Part shown: positions 5,714-13,777 of the stretch, piece after piece
Position numbering within the stretch: the first letter of the stretch is position 1
Layout: each line of letters opens with the position of its first letter
Origin: Treponema sp.
Lineage (GTDB): Bacteria > Spirochaetota > Spirochaetia > Treponematales > Treponemataceae
DNA length: 14,591 nt
Reading direction: 5' to 3'
Assembly (NCBI GenBank): GCA_017613485.1
Contig: JAGADS010000110.1
Location: 1-14,591 of the forward strand
Notes under the pieces: model-generated
Database searches by the model: none
The model's input: the letters and a program-made list of their open reading frames with translations, nothing else
Told to the model about the DNA's origin: nothing
Position numbers and translations under genes: made by a program

Positions 5714-5831
5714 ATTATACAGCCTCAGATTTTCAAAATATGAGAAACACCTATACTATTCTATTTATAACAGGATAAGGGGATTGGGGGCTTTATACCC
5801 TCCGCTTATTGAATTCCCCATGCTGACGTGA
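5714..5831 (+). pseudogene. Internally deleted copy of the 109-aa gene locus (repeat copy B)
   Basis: Bases 5714-5752 match 3081-3119 at 34 of 39 positions, including most of the TTCTCAT/ATGAGAA palindrome (here TTTTCA at 5730-5735 and ATGAGAA at 5740-5746). After an ACAGGA like that before the 3154 gene, the sequence jumps to GGGATTGGGGG (5780-5790), identical to 3450-3460 near the end of that gene, and continues in the same reading frame as G-L-G-A-L-Y-P-P-L-I-E to TGA at 5829-5831. The gene body of about 300 bases is gone. In the intact copy the leader has ACAGGA and the gene end has ACAGAA, so deletion between short ACAG repeats explains the structure. The upstream element survives and may still act as a promoter for the next gene. 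Confidence 0.6.
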
Positions 5832-5845
5832 TAAAATCAAGAGGA

Positions 5846-6742
5846 ATGGTCTCTTTTAGCAGAAAGAAGTTTTATTGGATGTTCTCTCTTTTGTCTTTTC
5901 CGGGCTTGATTTGGGCTCAAGGAACACACGGAGACGATTCTCTTGAAAACTTTGCTCACGGTGTCGGTGATTCTATAATTTCAATAACGGATCTGTTTGC
6001 GGCTCAGGATGACGGTGGACAAAATCTAAGGCGTTTGATTAGGCTTGTAATAATTGCGCTTGGACTTGCATCTCTGGCTGTTATTGTCTTTACAGTTCTA
6101 CGGCGAATGTTTTATAACCGTTCATTCAAGAAATACTACATTCAGCTGGAAAAAGATCTTGATGAGGCACATCTTCTTTCTGATGCTCCTGAATGGGACA
6201 AATTGATTGATGACTGTGTTATTCTCGGCAAGAAAATTGACCGGCATACACATCGAAAACATAATTCAGTAGTGGTTTCATCTCTAACATATCGTATTGC
6301 ACTTGAGCTGGAGGTTCCCAAGGAACAGGCTTTGATTTATCTTTTAGCAGGACTTGTTTATGATGCAGGTTTTCTGGATCTGGAGGCTGACCTTTTCCGC
6401 GTTGAGATTTTAAGTGCAAGGGAAAAAAAGAATTTGACCCGCCATGTCCTTCATTATGCAGACTATTTACCGGCCGCATCTGATGACATTCAGGGGGTAT
6501 TTGCACAGGCATGTATGTTCCACCACGAGAATGAAAACGGTTCAGGCTATCCGGAGTCGCTTACAAGCAAGGATATTCCTCTTTTAGCTAAAATCATCCA
6601 TGTAGCCGAGAGTTATTCATCCCTTATTTCTGAGCGAACCTATCATCACAAGCTTAGCCCAAAAAGAGCCATCGAGGATTTAAGGAAAAAGAAAAAATTC
6701 TACGATGAGGGGGTTATTGATATTCTTTCAACCTTAGTGTAA
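5846..6742 (+). CDS. Membrane-anchored protein with degenerate HD-GYP domain, 298 aa
   Basis: The N-terminus (MVSFSRKKFYWMFSLLSF...WAQG) looks like a signal peptide with cleavage near A24. A short exported stretch follows, then one membrane segment (about 67-85) and a cytoplasmic domain. Residues 135-298 resemble the HD-GYP family, which hydrolyses cyclic di-GMP: HHENENGSGYP (226-236) fits HHExxDGxGYP, followed by IPLLAKIIHVAESYSSLISERTYH. The defining HD pair is missing because the expected LHDxG reads VYDAG (171-175), so metal binding and hydrolysis are doubtful; it may bind the nucleotide or a partner instead. The start is uncertain. GTG at 5828 has no ribosome-binding site and overlaps the upstream remnant, while ATG at 5846 has GAGG very close. 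glmS follows after 35 bases, suggesting one transcript. Confidence 0.8.
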   Translation: MVSFSRKKFYWMFSLLSFPGLIWAQGTHGDDSLENFAHGVGDSIISITDLFAAQDDGGQNLRRLIRLVIIALGLASLAVIVFTVLRRMFYNRSFKKYYIQLEKDLDEAHLLSDAPEWDKLIDDCVILGKKIDRHTHRKHNSVVVSSLTYRIALELEVPKEQALIYLLAGLVYDAGFLDLEADLFRVEILSAREKKNLTRHVLHYADYLPAASDDIQGVFAQACMFHHENENGSGYPESLTSKDIPLLAKIIHVAESYSSLISERTYHHKLSPKRAIEDLRKKKKFYDEGVIDILSTLV

Positions 6743-6777
6743 TTTATATAATATATAGGAATATTTGGGGGATTTAT

Positions 6778-8622
6778 ATGTGCGGAATAGTGGGATATGT
6801 CGGAGAGAAAAATGCTACTCCGATTTTGGTCAATGCATTAAAAAAGCTTGAATACCGCGGTTACGACAGTGCGGGAATTGCCGTTTATGACGGTAAGGAC
6901 ATAGTTGTAGAGAAAGTAAAGGGTGCCCTTGAGGTTCTTGAGAAGAGGCTTGCAACCCAGATAATTCAGGGAAGCATGGGCATCGGACATACAAGATGGG
7001 CAACCCACGGCGAGCCTAGCGACATCAATGCACATCCTCACACAAATGTAAGCGGGAATATAGCTATCGTTCACAACGGAATCATAGAGAATTACGTCAA
7101 GCTAAAGGCATGGCTTCAGGAGCAGGGTGTTGTTTTCAGGAGCCAGACAGACACCGAGGTTGTGGCGCATCTTATCAATTATTTTTACGAGCAGAGCGGA
7201 GACATTTTTGAGGCCGTGTTGAATGCACTTCACCGCATAGAGGGAAGCTATGCCCTTGGTGTTCTCTGCAAGGAATTCCCAGACAGAATCATCGCTGCCA
7301 GAAAGGAAAGCCCGCTTATCGTGGGTCTTGGACAGGGAGAGAACTTTATTGCAAGCGATGTTCCGGCAGTCCTTGAGCACACACGTGAGGTTTACTTTCT
7401 TGACCAGAAGCAGCTTGCAGTCATCTATGCCGACCATGTTGATTTATTTGACGAGGACGGTAACAAGGTAATAAAAGAGCCCTATCATGTTGAATGGGAC
7501 ATGTCCAGTGCAGAAAAAGGCGGATATGCCCACTTTATGATAAAGGAAATCTACGAGCAGCCAAAGGCACTTACAGATACATTCCGCCCGCATGTGATTG
7601 AAACAAACGGGAAGCCGACAGACATTCATTTTGAGGAACTCAAGATTACCGATGAGGACTGGAGGAAGGCAAAGAGAATAGTGATTACAGCATGTGGCAC
7701 AGCATATTACGCAGGAGCGGTGGCACGCTATGTATTTGAACGCTTTGCACGCATTCCGGTTGTTGTTGATGTAGCCTCAGAGTTCCGCTACAGGAATCCT
7801 GTTCTGGACAAGGATGATATCTTTATCGTAATCAGTCAGTCAGGAGAAACAGCCGATACTCTGGAAGCACTTCGTCTGGCAAAAGCACAGGGACTCAGGG
7901 TTATTGCAATTACCAATTCCGTGGGTTCAACTGCAAGCCGTGATGCCGACGACGTAATCTATACTGCCGCAGGTCCTGAGATAGCGGTTGCATCCACAAA
8001 GGCATATACCACTCAGCTTATGTGCCTTTTCATGCTGGCATTAAAGAGCGGACGTGCAAGAGGATTACTGGACGACAAGGAATACAGCCGTCTTCTTGAG
8101 GAGCTTTCAACGATTCCGCAGAAGGTTCAGCAGATTCTGGACAATCAGGGTGAGATTCAGAAATTCGCCTCATGCAACTTCAACAAGGAAAAGATTTTCT
8201 ATATAGGCCGCCTTTCCGACAGTGCAACCAGCCTTGAATGTGCCCTGAAACTAAAGGAAGTAAGCTACATGCACAGCGAGGCCTTTGCCGCAGGAGAACT
8301 TAAGCACGGTCCAATCGCTCTTGTTGACGATACTACTCTTGTTGTTGGAGTTGCCACAAATCCGGATCTGTATGAAAAGGTAGCAAGCAATCTTGAGGAA
8401 GTGCTTACACGCGGATGCTCAACTTTGGTGATTACCAGTGCAAAGGGAAATGAATTTGAGAAATGTGCAAAGGACATTTTCCGTATTCCAAGCACGGATG
8501 ATTCATTCGGTGCAATACTCGCAATAATTCCGGCACAGCTTTTTGCATATTACTGCTCGGTTCAGCGTGGAATCAACCCCGACAAGCCCCGTAATCTTGC
8601 AAAGTCAGTTACTGTTGAATAA
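6778..8622 (+). CDS. glmS: Glutamine--fructose-6-phosphate aminotransferase (isomerizing)
   Basis: GlmS makes glucosamine-6-phosphate from fructose-6-phosphate and glutamine, the first step to UDP-GlcNAc for peptidoglycan and other glycans. It acts in the cytoplasm as a dimer. At 614 residues it has full family length. MCGIVGYVG places Cys2 as the N-terminal nucleophile of the glutaminase domain (1 to about 230), with HTRWATHGEPSDINAHPH and HNGIIENY as typical motifs. Two SIS sugar-isomerase domains follow, with CGTAYYAG and SQSGETADTLEALR in the first and AFAAGELKHGPIAL in the second. The C-terminus DKPRNLAKSVTVE is canonical and ends on the catalytic tail. The start has TGGGGGA at 6766-6772. 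Only 35 bases separate it from the upstream gene, so there is no room for a glmS ribozyme. It converges with the chemotaxis receptor gene. Confidence 0.97.
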   Translation: MCGIVGYVGEKNATPILVNALKKLEYRGYDSAGIAVYDGKDIVVEKVKGALEVLEKRLATQIIQGSMGIGHTRWATHGEPSDINAHPHTNVSGNIAIVHNGIIENYVKLKAWLQEQGVVFRSQTDTEVVAHLINYFYEQSGDIFEAVLNALHRIEGSYALGVLCKEFPDRIIAARKESPLIVGLGQGENFIASDVPAVLEHTREVYFLDQKQLAVIYADHVDLFDEDGNKVIKEPYHVEWDMSSAEKGGYAHFMIKEIYEQPKALTDTFRPHVIETNGKPTDIHFEELKITDEDWRKAKRIVITACGTAYYAGAVARYVFERFARIPVVVDVASEFRYRNPVLDKDDIFIVISQSGETADTLEALRLAKAQGLRVIAITNSVGSTASRDADDVIYTAAGPEIAVASTKAYTTQLMCLFMLALKSGRARGLLDDKEYSRLLEELSTIPQKVQQILDNQGEIQKFASCNFNKEKIFYIGRLSDSATSLECALKLKEVSYMHSEAFAAGELKHGPIALVDDTTLVVGVATNPDLYEKVASNLEEVLTRGCSTLVITSAKGNEFEKCAKDIFRIPSTDDSFGAILAIIPAQLFAYYCSVQRGINPDKPRNLAKSVTVE

Positions 8623-8645
8623 AAAGAAGCTTTGTCATTGCAAGC

Positions 8646-10457
8646 TCACACCTTAAAGCCGTTGATGATCTGTGATACCTGTTTTGAGGCTTCCTGGTTT
8701 TTCTCGCAGGCATTGACGGCATCAAGGGCAACATTCTCCATGGAATGCATGTCAGAGGAAACTTCCGTGGATTTGCTTCTGGTGGCAGCCGCAATCGATT
8801 CAAGTTCCTGAACATTCGAAAGAACCCTGGAGCTGGATGTCTTTATGTGCGATGACGTGTCGGTGATGTCGGTCGTCGTAGAATCCAGTTTCTTCATCTC
8901 GGAAAGAATGTTTTCTACATTGTTGTTCTGCTCTCCCATGCCTGCCTGTACATCCTGAATCAAGTCCTCAAGCTGATTGATCTTGTTTCCAAGCCGTTCA
9001 AATGAATCTGCAGAAGATTTTGAGGAGCCGACTATTCCGTTGATAGATGTTGTGATTCCTTCCAGAAGCTCTTTAATTGAGCCTGACTGTGTTGCCGAAG
9101 TCTCCGCAAGGGTCCTGATTTCGTCTGCAACAACACCAAAGCCTTTTCCCAGTTCTCCCGCATGTGCCGCCTCGATAGCCGCGTTCATTGCCAGAAGGTT
9201 TGTCTGTTCGGCTATGGCAGAGATTGCAGCGTTTGCCTCGTTCAGGTTTTCGGACTGACGTGCTATGTTTTCTATCTGCTCCGCCACTTCTTCCTGCATT
9301 ACACGTCCCTGATTTGCTTCTTTTACCAGAGTTGCATATTCGGATATGATTTGTGACAGGCTCTTTACCACCGAGTGAATATTGTCGGAAAGCTCCTGCA
9401 TGGTGGTGGAAGACAGCTGAATGGTCTGGGACTGCTCAACAAGGCGTTCATCCAGCTTTGATATTTCATCTTCAACACTCTGAACCTCGGACGTGATGGA
9501 TTCGATCCTCTGTGTCTGGTCGTTGATTCTTGTGGTTATCTCCTTAACTCCACCGGAAACATTCTTGATGCTTGTGATGCTGTCGTTCATGCGGTTGCTC
9601 AGGACGTCGCCTGTCTGAGACAATACCCCGGTGTGACTCTGGAGGGATGCCATCATCTCGTTCATGCTTGCGATTACACGGTTGCAGTTCTGTGCCAAAA
9701 GTGAAAGCTCATTTTTTCCGGATTCAGGGATGCGTGCGGTAAGATCTGCCGTTCCCATGGAAATCTGCTCCATTGCCCCTGAGATTTTCTTGATTTTTTT
9801 AAACAGGTTGTTTGTAAAGCAGAAAATCGTGAGGAGTCCCAGAGCAAGACACAGGATACCCAGTCCTATGGTGATGAAAAGGTGCTTGCGCAGGGTATTT
9901 ACAAGGCTGGTGGCATCAAAGTCACATCCGATAAAGCCGACGATTTTACCGCTGGATGTTACGATGGACTTGAACACGCTGATTTGGTATCCCCAGTTAT
10001 CAACGTTCATGATGTTGGAATAGGTGATGCAGTTCTTTTTCTGTGTATCAAATGGGAAATGTCCGTAATCTGAAATGTCTTCGTCTGTTCCCAGGGGAGA
10101 AAAATTCTCTTCATCGCTGGGGTCACAGCTTCCGTCAATTATGTAACGGTAGACTGTTCCCTTTACGGGTATCATCGTGTAGAGGTACTGGCAGTTGGTT
10201 GAGGTTGCTATGTCCAAAAGCCGTTTTCTTGTGGTCTCGTAATACGGATCTTCTTCGCTTGGGTTTTGGATGAATGCCGCAAATTCATCGCCATTAACTA
10301 CTTCCGAAGCCTTGTTGATTATCGTGCGTCCCTGATCATTCGCAAAAGTCGTGCCTATAGACATGATGTTCAGAGATGCAACAAGAGACATGATTGTAAC
10401 TGACAGAACAATAAAAAACCCAAAGATTATAATGAATCTAGTCTTTAGAGAAGACAT
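8646..10457 (-). CDS. Methyl-accepting chemotaxis protein, 603 aa
   Basis: This is a transmembrane chemoreceptor that passes ligand signals to CheW and CheA. TM1 is about residues 8-30. A sensory region of roughly 160 residues on the outer side of the membrane follows (31-190; its later part, YSNIMNVDNWGYQISVFK...GKIVGFIGCDFD, has the look of a Cache-type domain). TM2 is about 191-214, a HAMP linker is near 213-265, and a long helical signalling domain runs to the end. The conserved hairpin tip (about 410-455) reads AEQTNLLAMNAAIEAAHAGE and GKGFGVVADEIRTLAE, close to consensus. Glutamine- and glutamate-rich helices on both sides are candidate methylation regions. No NWETF-type CheR tether is at the C-terminus. 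The start at 10457 has AAGGAGC in front. Its ligand cannot be told. Confidence 0.95.
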   Translation of the reverse strand: MSSLKTRFIIIFGFFIVLSVTIMSLVASLNIMSIGTTFANDQGRTIINKASEVVNGDEFAAFIQNPSEEDPYYETTRKRLLDIATSTNCQYLYTMIPVKGTVYRYIIDGSCDPSDEENFSPLGTDEDISDYGHFPFDTQKKNCITYSNIMNVDNWGYQISVFKSIVTSSGKIVGFIGCDFDATSLVNTLRKHLFITIGLGILCLALGLLTIFCFTNNLFKKIKKISGAMEQISMGTADLTARIPESGKNELSLLAQNCNRVIASMNEMMASLQSHTGVLSQTGDVLSNRMNDSITSIKNVSGGVKEITTRINDQTQRIESITSEVQSVEDEISKLDERLVEQSQTIQLSSTTMQELSDNIHSVVKSLSQIISEYATLVKEANQGRVMQEEVAEQIENIARQSENLNEANAAISAIAEQTNLLAMNAAIEAAHAGELGKGFGVVADEIRTLAETSATQSGSIKELLEGITTSINGIVGSSKSSADSFERLGNKINQLEDLIQDVQAGMGEQNNNVENILSEMKKLDSTTTDITDTSSHIKTSSSRVLSNVQELESIAAATRSKSTEVSSDMHSMENVALDAVNACEKNQEASKQVSQIINGFKV

Positions 10458-10485
10458 AAAAAAGCTCCTTTCCCCTTAGAACTTA

Positions 10486-10515
10486 ATTATAGCATGAGAT
10501 TTAGGATTTTTTCAA
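10486..10515 (-). promoter_or_regulatory. Sigma-70-type promoter for the chemotaxis receptor
   Basis: On the minus strand TTGAAA (10510-10515) and a perfect TATAAT (10486-10491) are 18 bases apart. The -10 box lies 28 bases before the start codon, giving a short leader with the AAGGAGC site. The sequence does not resemble a flagellar sigma-28 promoter. Confidence 0.6.
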
Positions 10516-10575
10516 ATTTTTTTTCTGGAGTTCAGGTCGGTTTCTTGGTTAAAATTGGTTCGTAAAAAGTAAGAT

Positions 10576-12147
10576 TTACTTTTCCTTCCATCCCAGAAGC
10601 CCCTTTCCCTCACTGGAGAAAACGAGGCAGACTTTTTTCATGCTCTTACCGCTCACTTCAAATCTTTGTGAATATCCGTTTGCATCGATTTGATCTAAGC
10701 CTTCATCAGCAACATCGTCAAATTCATGGCCTTTGTCCATCTTAAGCTCAAATATATAAACCATATCTTTTGTGGCAACAACAACATCGCTTCTTCCTGC
10801 AACCGACTGCAGCTCTGAGACTACACGCCAGCCTGTCATGCGGAACATCAGGTGGGTCACGGACTCGTAGTAATTCTCGCACATGTCTTTTTTAACAATC
10901 GTGGGCAAGTCAGCTATGGCGGATTTAATGATTGAGAGTGCCTTATCCAGATTTTTATTCCTTAGTGCCACTCGGAGGTTGTTTATCTCAAGCCCTATGT
11001 CATCGTAAGGAACGGTGATGAATTTCTTGAGAAGAACATCAAGAAAGCCCTCCTCCACCTCTCTGTTCGGGAAATCGAGTGTGTAAAGCCTTGTCTCCTT
11101 TTCAAAATCCTTTATCGTGAAATAGCCGCTCTGGTATACAACTGGAAGCATATTATGAGAGTCCGGGTCGTAGTTCTTGAACTGATTTTCAGTCGCGAGC
11201 CTTCCGTTCACCATGTTCTCAAGCTCAAGAGGCTGGTTTTGCAGTGTCTTTACAAGGAACGATGGTGTGCCGCTTTCAAACCAGTAGGAGCCGAAATCTT
11301 TACTCATAAAACATTTTAAAAGGCAGAACGGGTTGAACATTCCCTCGACATTGTGCGTGAAGTGATAGCCGTCGTACATATCTGCAAGCTTTGCCTTTGT
11401 CTCATCAACAGTCATTTCCTGTGCTTTTGCAAGGGTCTCTATTTCTGGCGTGAAATATTGATTAAGCTCTGTTTCCGATATTCCGCAGATTGAAGAGTAT
11501 GCACTGTCAAGGCTTATGTCGTTAAGCTGGTTCAGTCCGCTGAAAATATTTACATGACTTACTTTAGTTATTCCAGTAATAAAAAGAAAACGGATGTATT
11601 TGTCGCAGTCCTTGAGTGGGCTGTAGAAGCTTCTGAGCTCCTGTCTGTTCTGTTCCTCGTAGTCCGTGTAAAGTGCGTCAAGAATCGGCTTGTCGTACTC
11701 GTCAATTAAAATGACAATCTGTTTTCCGGTTTTTTCAAATGTTTTTTTTATCAGGTTTGCGAATCGCTCGGCAGGATCATCGCTTTGACGTTCAATTTTA
11801 TATAATTCCTCATTTTCAGTTACAATAGTATTGAGGCGCGCTTTCAATTTTTTGTTGGTTTCGAAGCTGTTTAATCCGAAGCTGATTTTCAAAACAGGAT
11901 ACTCAGTCCACTCCTTCTCCAGCTTTTCTATTGCAAGCCCCTGGAATAACTCCTTTTTTCCGAGAAAATAATATTCCATGGTTGAAAGCAGCAGACTTTT
12001 CCCGAAGCGTCTTGGGCGTGAAAGAAAATAAGGTGTGCTCAAGCGGGCAAGCTCGTAAACCAAACCCGTCTTGTCTGCGTAAAGGTAGTTCCCCCTGCGG
12101 AGTTTCTCAAAATCCTGAATGCCAATAGGCAAAAATCTTTCGTCCAT
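10576..12147 (-). CDS. AAA-ATPase-like / PD-(D/E)XK nuclease-fold protein, 523 aa
   Basis: This matches the widespread two-domain family with an N-terminal AAA-ATPase-like region (PF09820 type) and a C-terminal PD-(D/E)XK domain (PF08011 type). The opening IGIQDFEKLRRGNYLYADKT (8-27) and the P-loop SRPRRFGKSLLLS (43-55) are diagnostic. Walker B is VILIDEYDKPILD (144-156), followed by FITGITKVSHVNIFSGLN (189-206). The C-terminal domain has GRSDVVV (451-457) and FELK (466-469), giving the D...ExK active-site pattern, then LDQIDANGY. Both sites look intact. The family is numerous in Treponema and Bacteroidota; its function is not established and it is often a multicopy paralogue. The start at 12147 has no strong ribosome-binding site. 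It lies 46 bases after the TPR gene on the same strand and could be co-transcribed, or use a weak TTTAAA-N17-TATACT just upstream. Confidence 0.92.
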   Translation of the reverse strand: MDERFLPIGIQDFEKLRRGNYLYADKTGLVYELARLSTPYFLSRPRRFGKSLLLSTMEYYFLGKKELFQGLAIEKLEKEWTEYPVLKISFGLNSFETNKKLKARLNTIVTENEELYKIERQSDDPAERFANLIKKTFEKTGKQIVILIDEYDKPILDALYTDYEEQNRQELRSFYSPLKDCDKYIRFLFITGITKVSHVNIFSGLNQLNDISLDSAYSSICGISETELNQYFTPEIETLAKAQEMTVDETKAKLADMYDGYHFTHNVEGMFNPFCLLKCFMSKDFGSYWFESGTPSFLVKTLQNQPLELENMVNGRLATENQFKNYDPDSHNMLPVVYQSGYFTIKDFEKETRLYTLDFPNREVEEGFLDVLLKKFITVPYDDIGLEINNLRVALRNKNLDKALSIIKSAIADLPTIVKKDMCENYYESVTHLMFRMTGWRVVSELQSVAGRSDVVVATKDMVYIFELKMDKGHEFDDVADEGLDQIDANGYSQRFEVSGKSMKKVCLVFSSEGKGLLGWKEK

Positions 12148-12193
12148 TGATTTGAGTATATCACAGATTTCTTTAATTTTAAAGTTGAACTTG

Positions 12194-13540
12194 TCAAAGT
12201 TGAATCTGCTTTAGAATCTTTGTCAAAAGCGGCTTTTCTACAAGGTCAAGCGGGCGGCCTTCGATGTACTTGTGGGCTTCCTCACTGAAAACACCGGCTG
12301 TGATGCAGAATCCGCGGTCAGCCTTTACATCGTGCATGTGTCCATGGAAATCCTGTACATAAAGCTCTCCTGTTGAACCAGAAGTGCGGAAGAAACGGAA
12401 AAGCTCTGAATCCTGCCATTTTATTGAGTCAACCTCTGCAAAAATATCAGTGAATGCGGGACCTACGTTGATATCCTGAATTTTAATCGTTGCTCCCTTG
12501 TACATTCCCTCAATGAATTTGCGGCACAGGGCAACAAAGTCAGAAGCTCCGGCCTGCAGATATACCTGAAGGTTGCGGTTCTGGCTCAATTCCTGATAGC
12601 GTGAGGCAAGCGAGTTGACGTCCTTGTAATTTGAGCTCTGGGAACGTATCTTGTTCAAAAGCTGGAGACCCTTTGAGAAATCTCCCTTGTTGAAATAACA
12701 CTGTGCGCTCTTGTATTCAAGATCAAGCAAAAGATCCTGCGGTATGTTCTGATGCTTTGTGCCAATCTCAAAATCCTGGATTGCGGCGTCAAAATCACCG
12801 GTCTTCATGTGGTAAGAGCCAGCTTCCAGACATGAACGTGCTCCGTAAACAGGATCCGGCCTCAAATGCATGAAAACTTTGATGGCTTTATCACCATGAC
12901 CTTCTGCTGACATGGAGTCTGCCATATCAAACAGAGCCTCCTTATTGTTCGGGTCCTCTGCAAGGGCTTTTTTAAGGCATGGAAGGCTGTCGCGGTAGTG
13001 GTGGCCGTAATAGTAGCACTGTCCGAGGATAAGATACACTCCCTGCGCCTCTGGATTTGCCACAAGAGCTTTTTTAAGGCATGGAATGGCTTTGTCGTAC
13101 TGTTTGTCCTTGAACATAGCCAGACCAACGTTGTAGTTAACTTCAAAATCATGCGGATTAAGCTTATATGCGGCACTCAGGGATGCAACTGCCTCCTGAA
13201 GACGGTCAAGATTGAGAGAACATATTCCACAGCGCAAAACTGCCTTAAACGGATCTATGCGGGGATCCTTACCTGCCAACCTGAACAGCTTGTCGTAAAT
13301 GGAAAAAGCCTTATCCCACATCTTATTGTTAAAATACAAGTCTCCAAGTTCAATAAGAGCCTCAGGATCATTTGGATTGCGATCCAGCTTGCGGTTGGCT
13401 GTCTTGATAATCTGAGCCTGAGATTTACCGCGTCCTGAAGCAGTTTTATTTGAGGAACTGCCTTTTTTGCCCGCAAAGAGAACTAAGACAACGATAAGTA
13501 CTAAAAAAATAACTGCTGCAATCAAAATTGAAAAAAGCAT
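12194..13540 (-). CDS. Membrane-anchored TPR protein with a degenerate Mrr-like C-terminal domain
   Basis: An N-terminal hydrophobic segment (about 2-23, then KKGSSS) anchors the protein, with the rest probably in the cytoplasm. Residues about 45-325 hold several tetratricopeptide units, for example DPEALIELGDLYFNNKMWDKA, DFEVNYNVGLAMFKDKQYDKA and NNKEALFDMADSMSAEGHGDKA, which serve as a protein-binding scaffold. Residues 331-443 look like the Mrr endonuclease fold: an N-terminal helix pair (SDFVALCRKFIEGM), TDIFAE (364-369), then GELYVQDFHGHMHDVKADRG, CITAGVFSEEA and EGRPLDLVE. The QxK part of the active site is not preserved (FRFFRT at 381-386), so nuclease activity is unlikely. The start at 13540 is preferred over 13549 because GAAGG sits directly against 13549 but is well spaced from 13540. 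The domain call is by eye. Confidence 0.85.
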   Translation of the reverse strand: MLFSILIAAVIFLVLIVVLVLFAGKKGSSSNKTASGRGKSQAQIIKTANRKLDRNPNDPEALIELGDLYFNNKMWDKAFSIYDKLFRLAGKDPRIDPFKAVLRCGICSLNLDRLQEAVASLSAAYKLNPHDFEVNYNVGLAMFKDKQYDKAIPCLKKALVANPEAQGVYLILGQCYYYGHHYRDSLPCLKKALAEDPNNKEALFDMADSMSAEGHGDKAIKVFMHLRPDPVYGARSCLEAGSYHMKTGDFDAAIQDFEIGTKHQNIPQDLLLDLEYKSAQCYFNKGDFSKGLQLLNKIRSQSSNYKDVNSLASRYQELSQNRNLQVYLQAGASDFVALCRKFIEGMYKGATIKIQDINVGPAFTDIFAEVDSIKWQDSELFRFFRTSGSTGELYVQDFHGHMHDVKADRGFCITAGVFSEEAHKYIEGRPLDLVEKPLLTKILKQIQL

Positions 13541-13663
13541 AAAACTCATCCTTCAATTAAAAAATAGAATTTCACTTCAAATATCGGTAAATTCCTTCTC
13601 CCGCATTAGTTTTAGAAATATAAGAAAATATTGCAAAAATTTAGAGTTTTTAGGGATTTTGAT

Positions 13664-13692
13664 TTGACTAACTGATATTTTTATTGTAGAAT
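13664..13692 (+). promoter_or_regulatory. Sigma-70-type promoter for the STAS gene
   Basis: TTGACT (13664-13669) and TAGAAT (13687-13692) are 17 bases apart in the 237-base divergent region between the TPR gene and the STAS gene. The leader would be about 78 bases. I found no comparably clear promoter for the TPR gene on the other strand, where 13541-13663 is A+T-rich with several weak possibilities. Confidence 0.55.
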
Positions 13693-13777
13693 AAAATAAA
13701 CGGTAATAATGCCGATATAAAGTAGAAGAATTAAAAAATACTGTTTACTGGTTATCCAGAAAAACAGCCGGAGGAAT

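Noticed and set aside
6743..6777. glmS ribozyme upstream of glmS
   Set aside because: Only 35 A+T-rich bases separate the upstream stop codon from the glmS start, far too short for the ribozyme, and none of its core is visible.
8623..8645. Terminator between the convergent glmS and receptor genes
   Set aside because: AGCTT...AAGCT can pair weakly across 8628-8646, but there is no T-tract on either side and the stem is imperfect.
9664..10023. Open frame of 119 codons opposite the chemotaxis receptor
   Set aside because: It lies entirely antisense to a strongly supported receptor gene, has no ribosome-binding site and no recognisable domain.
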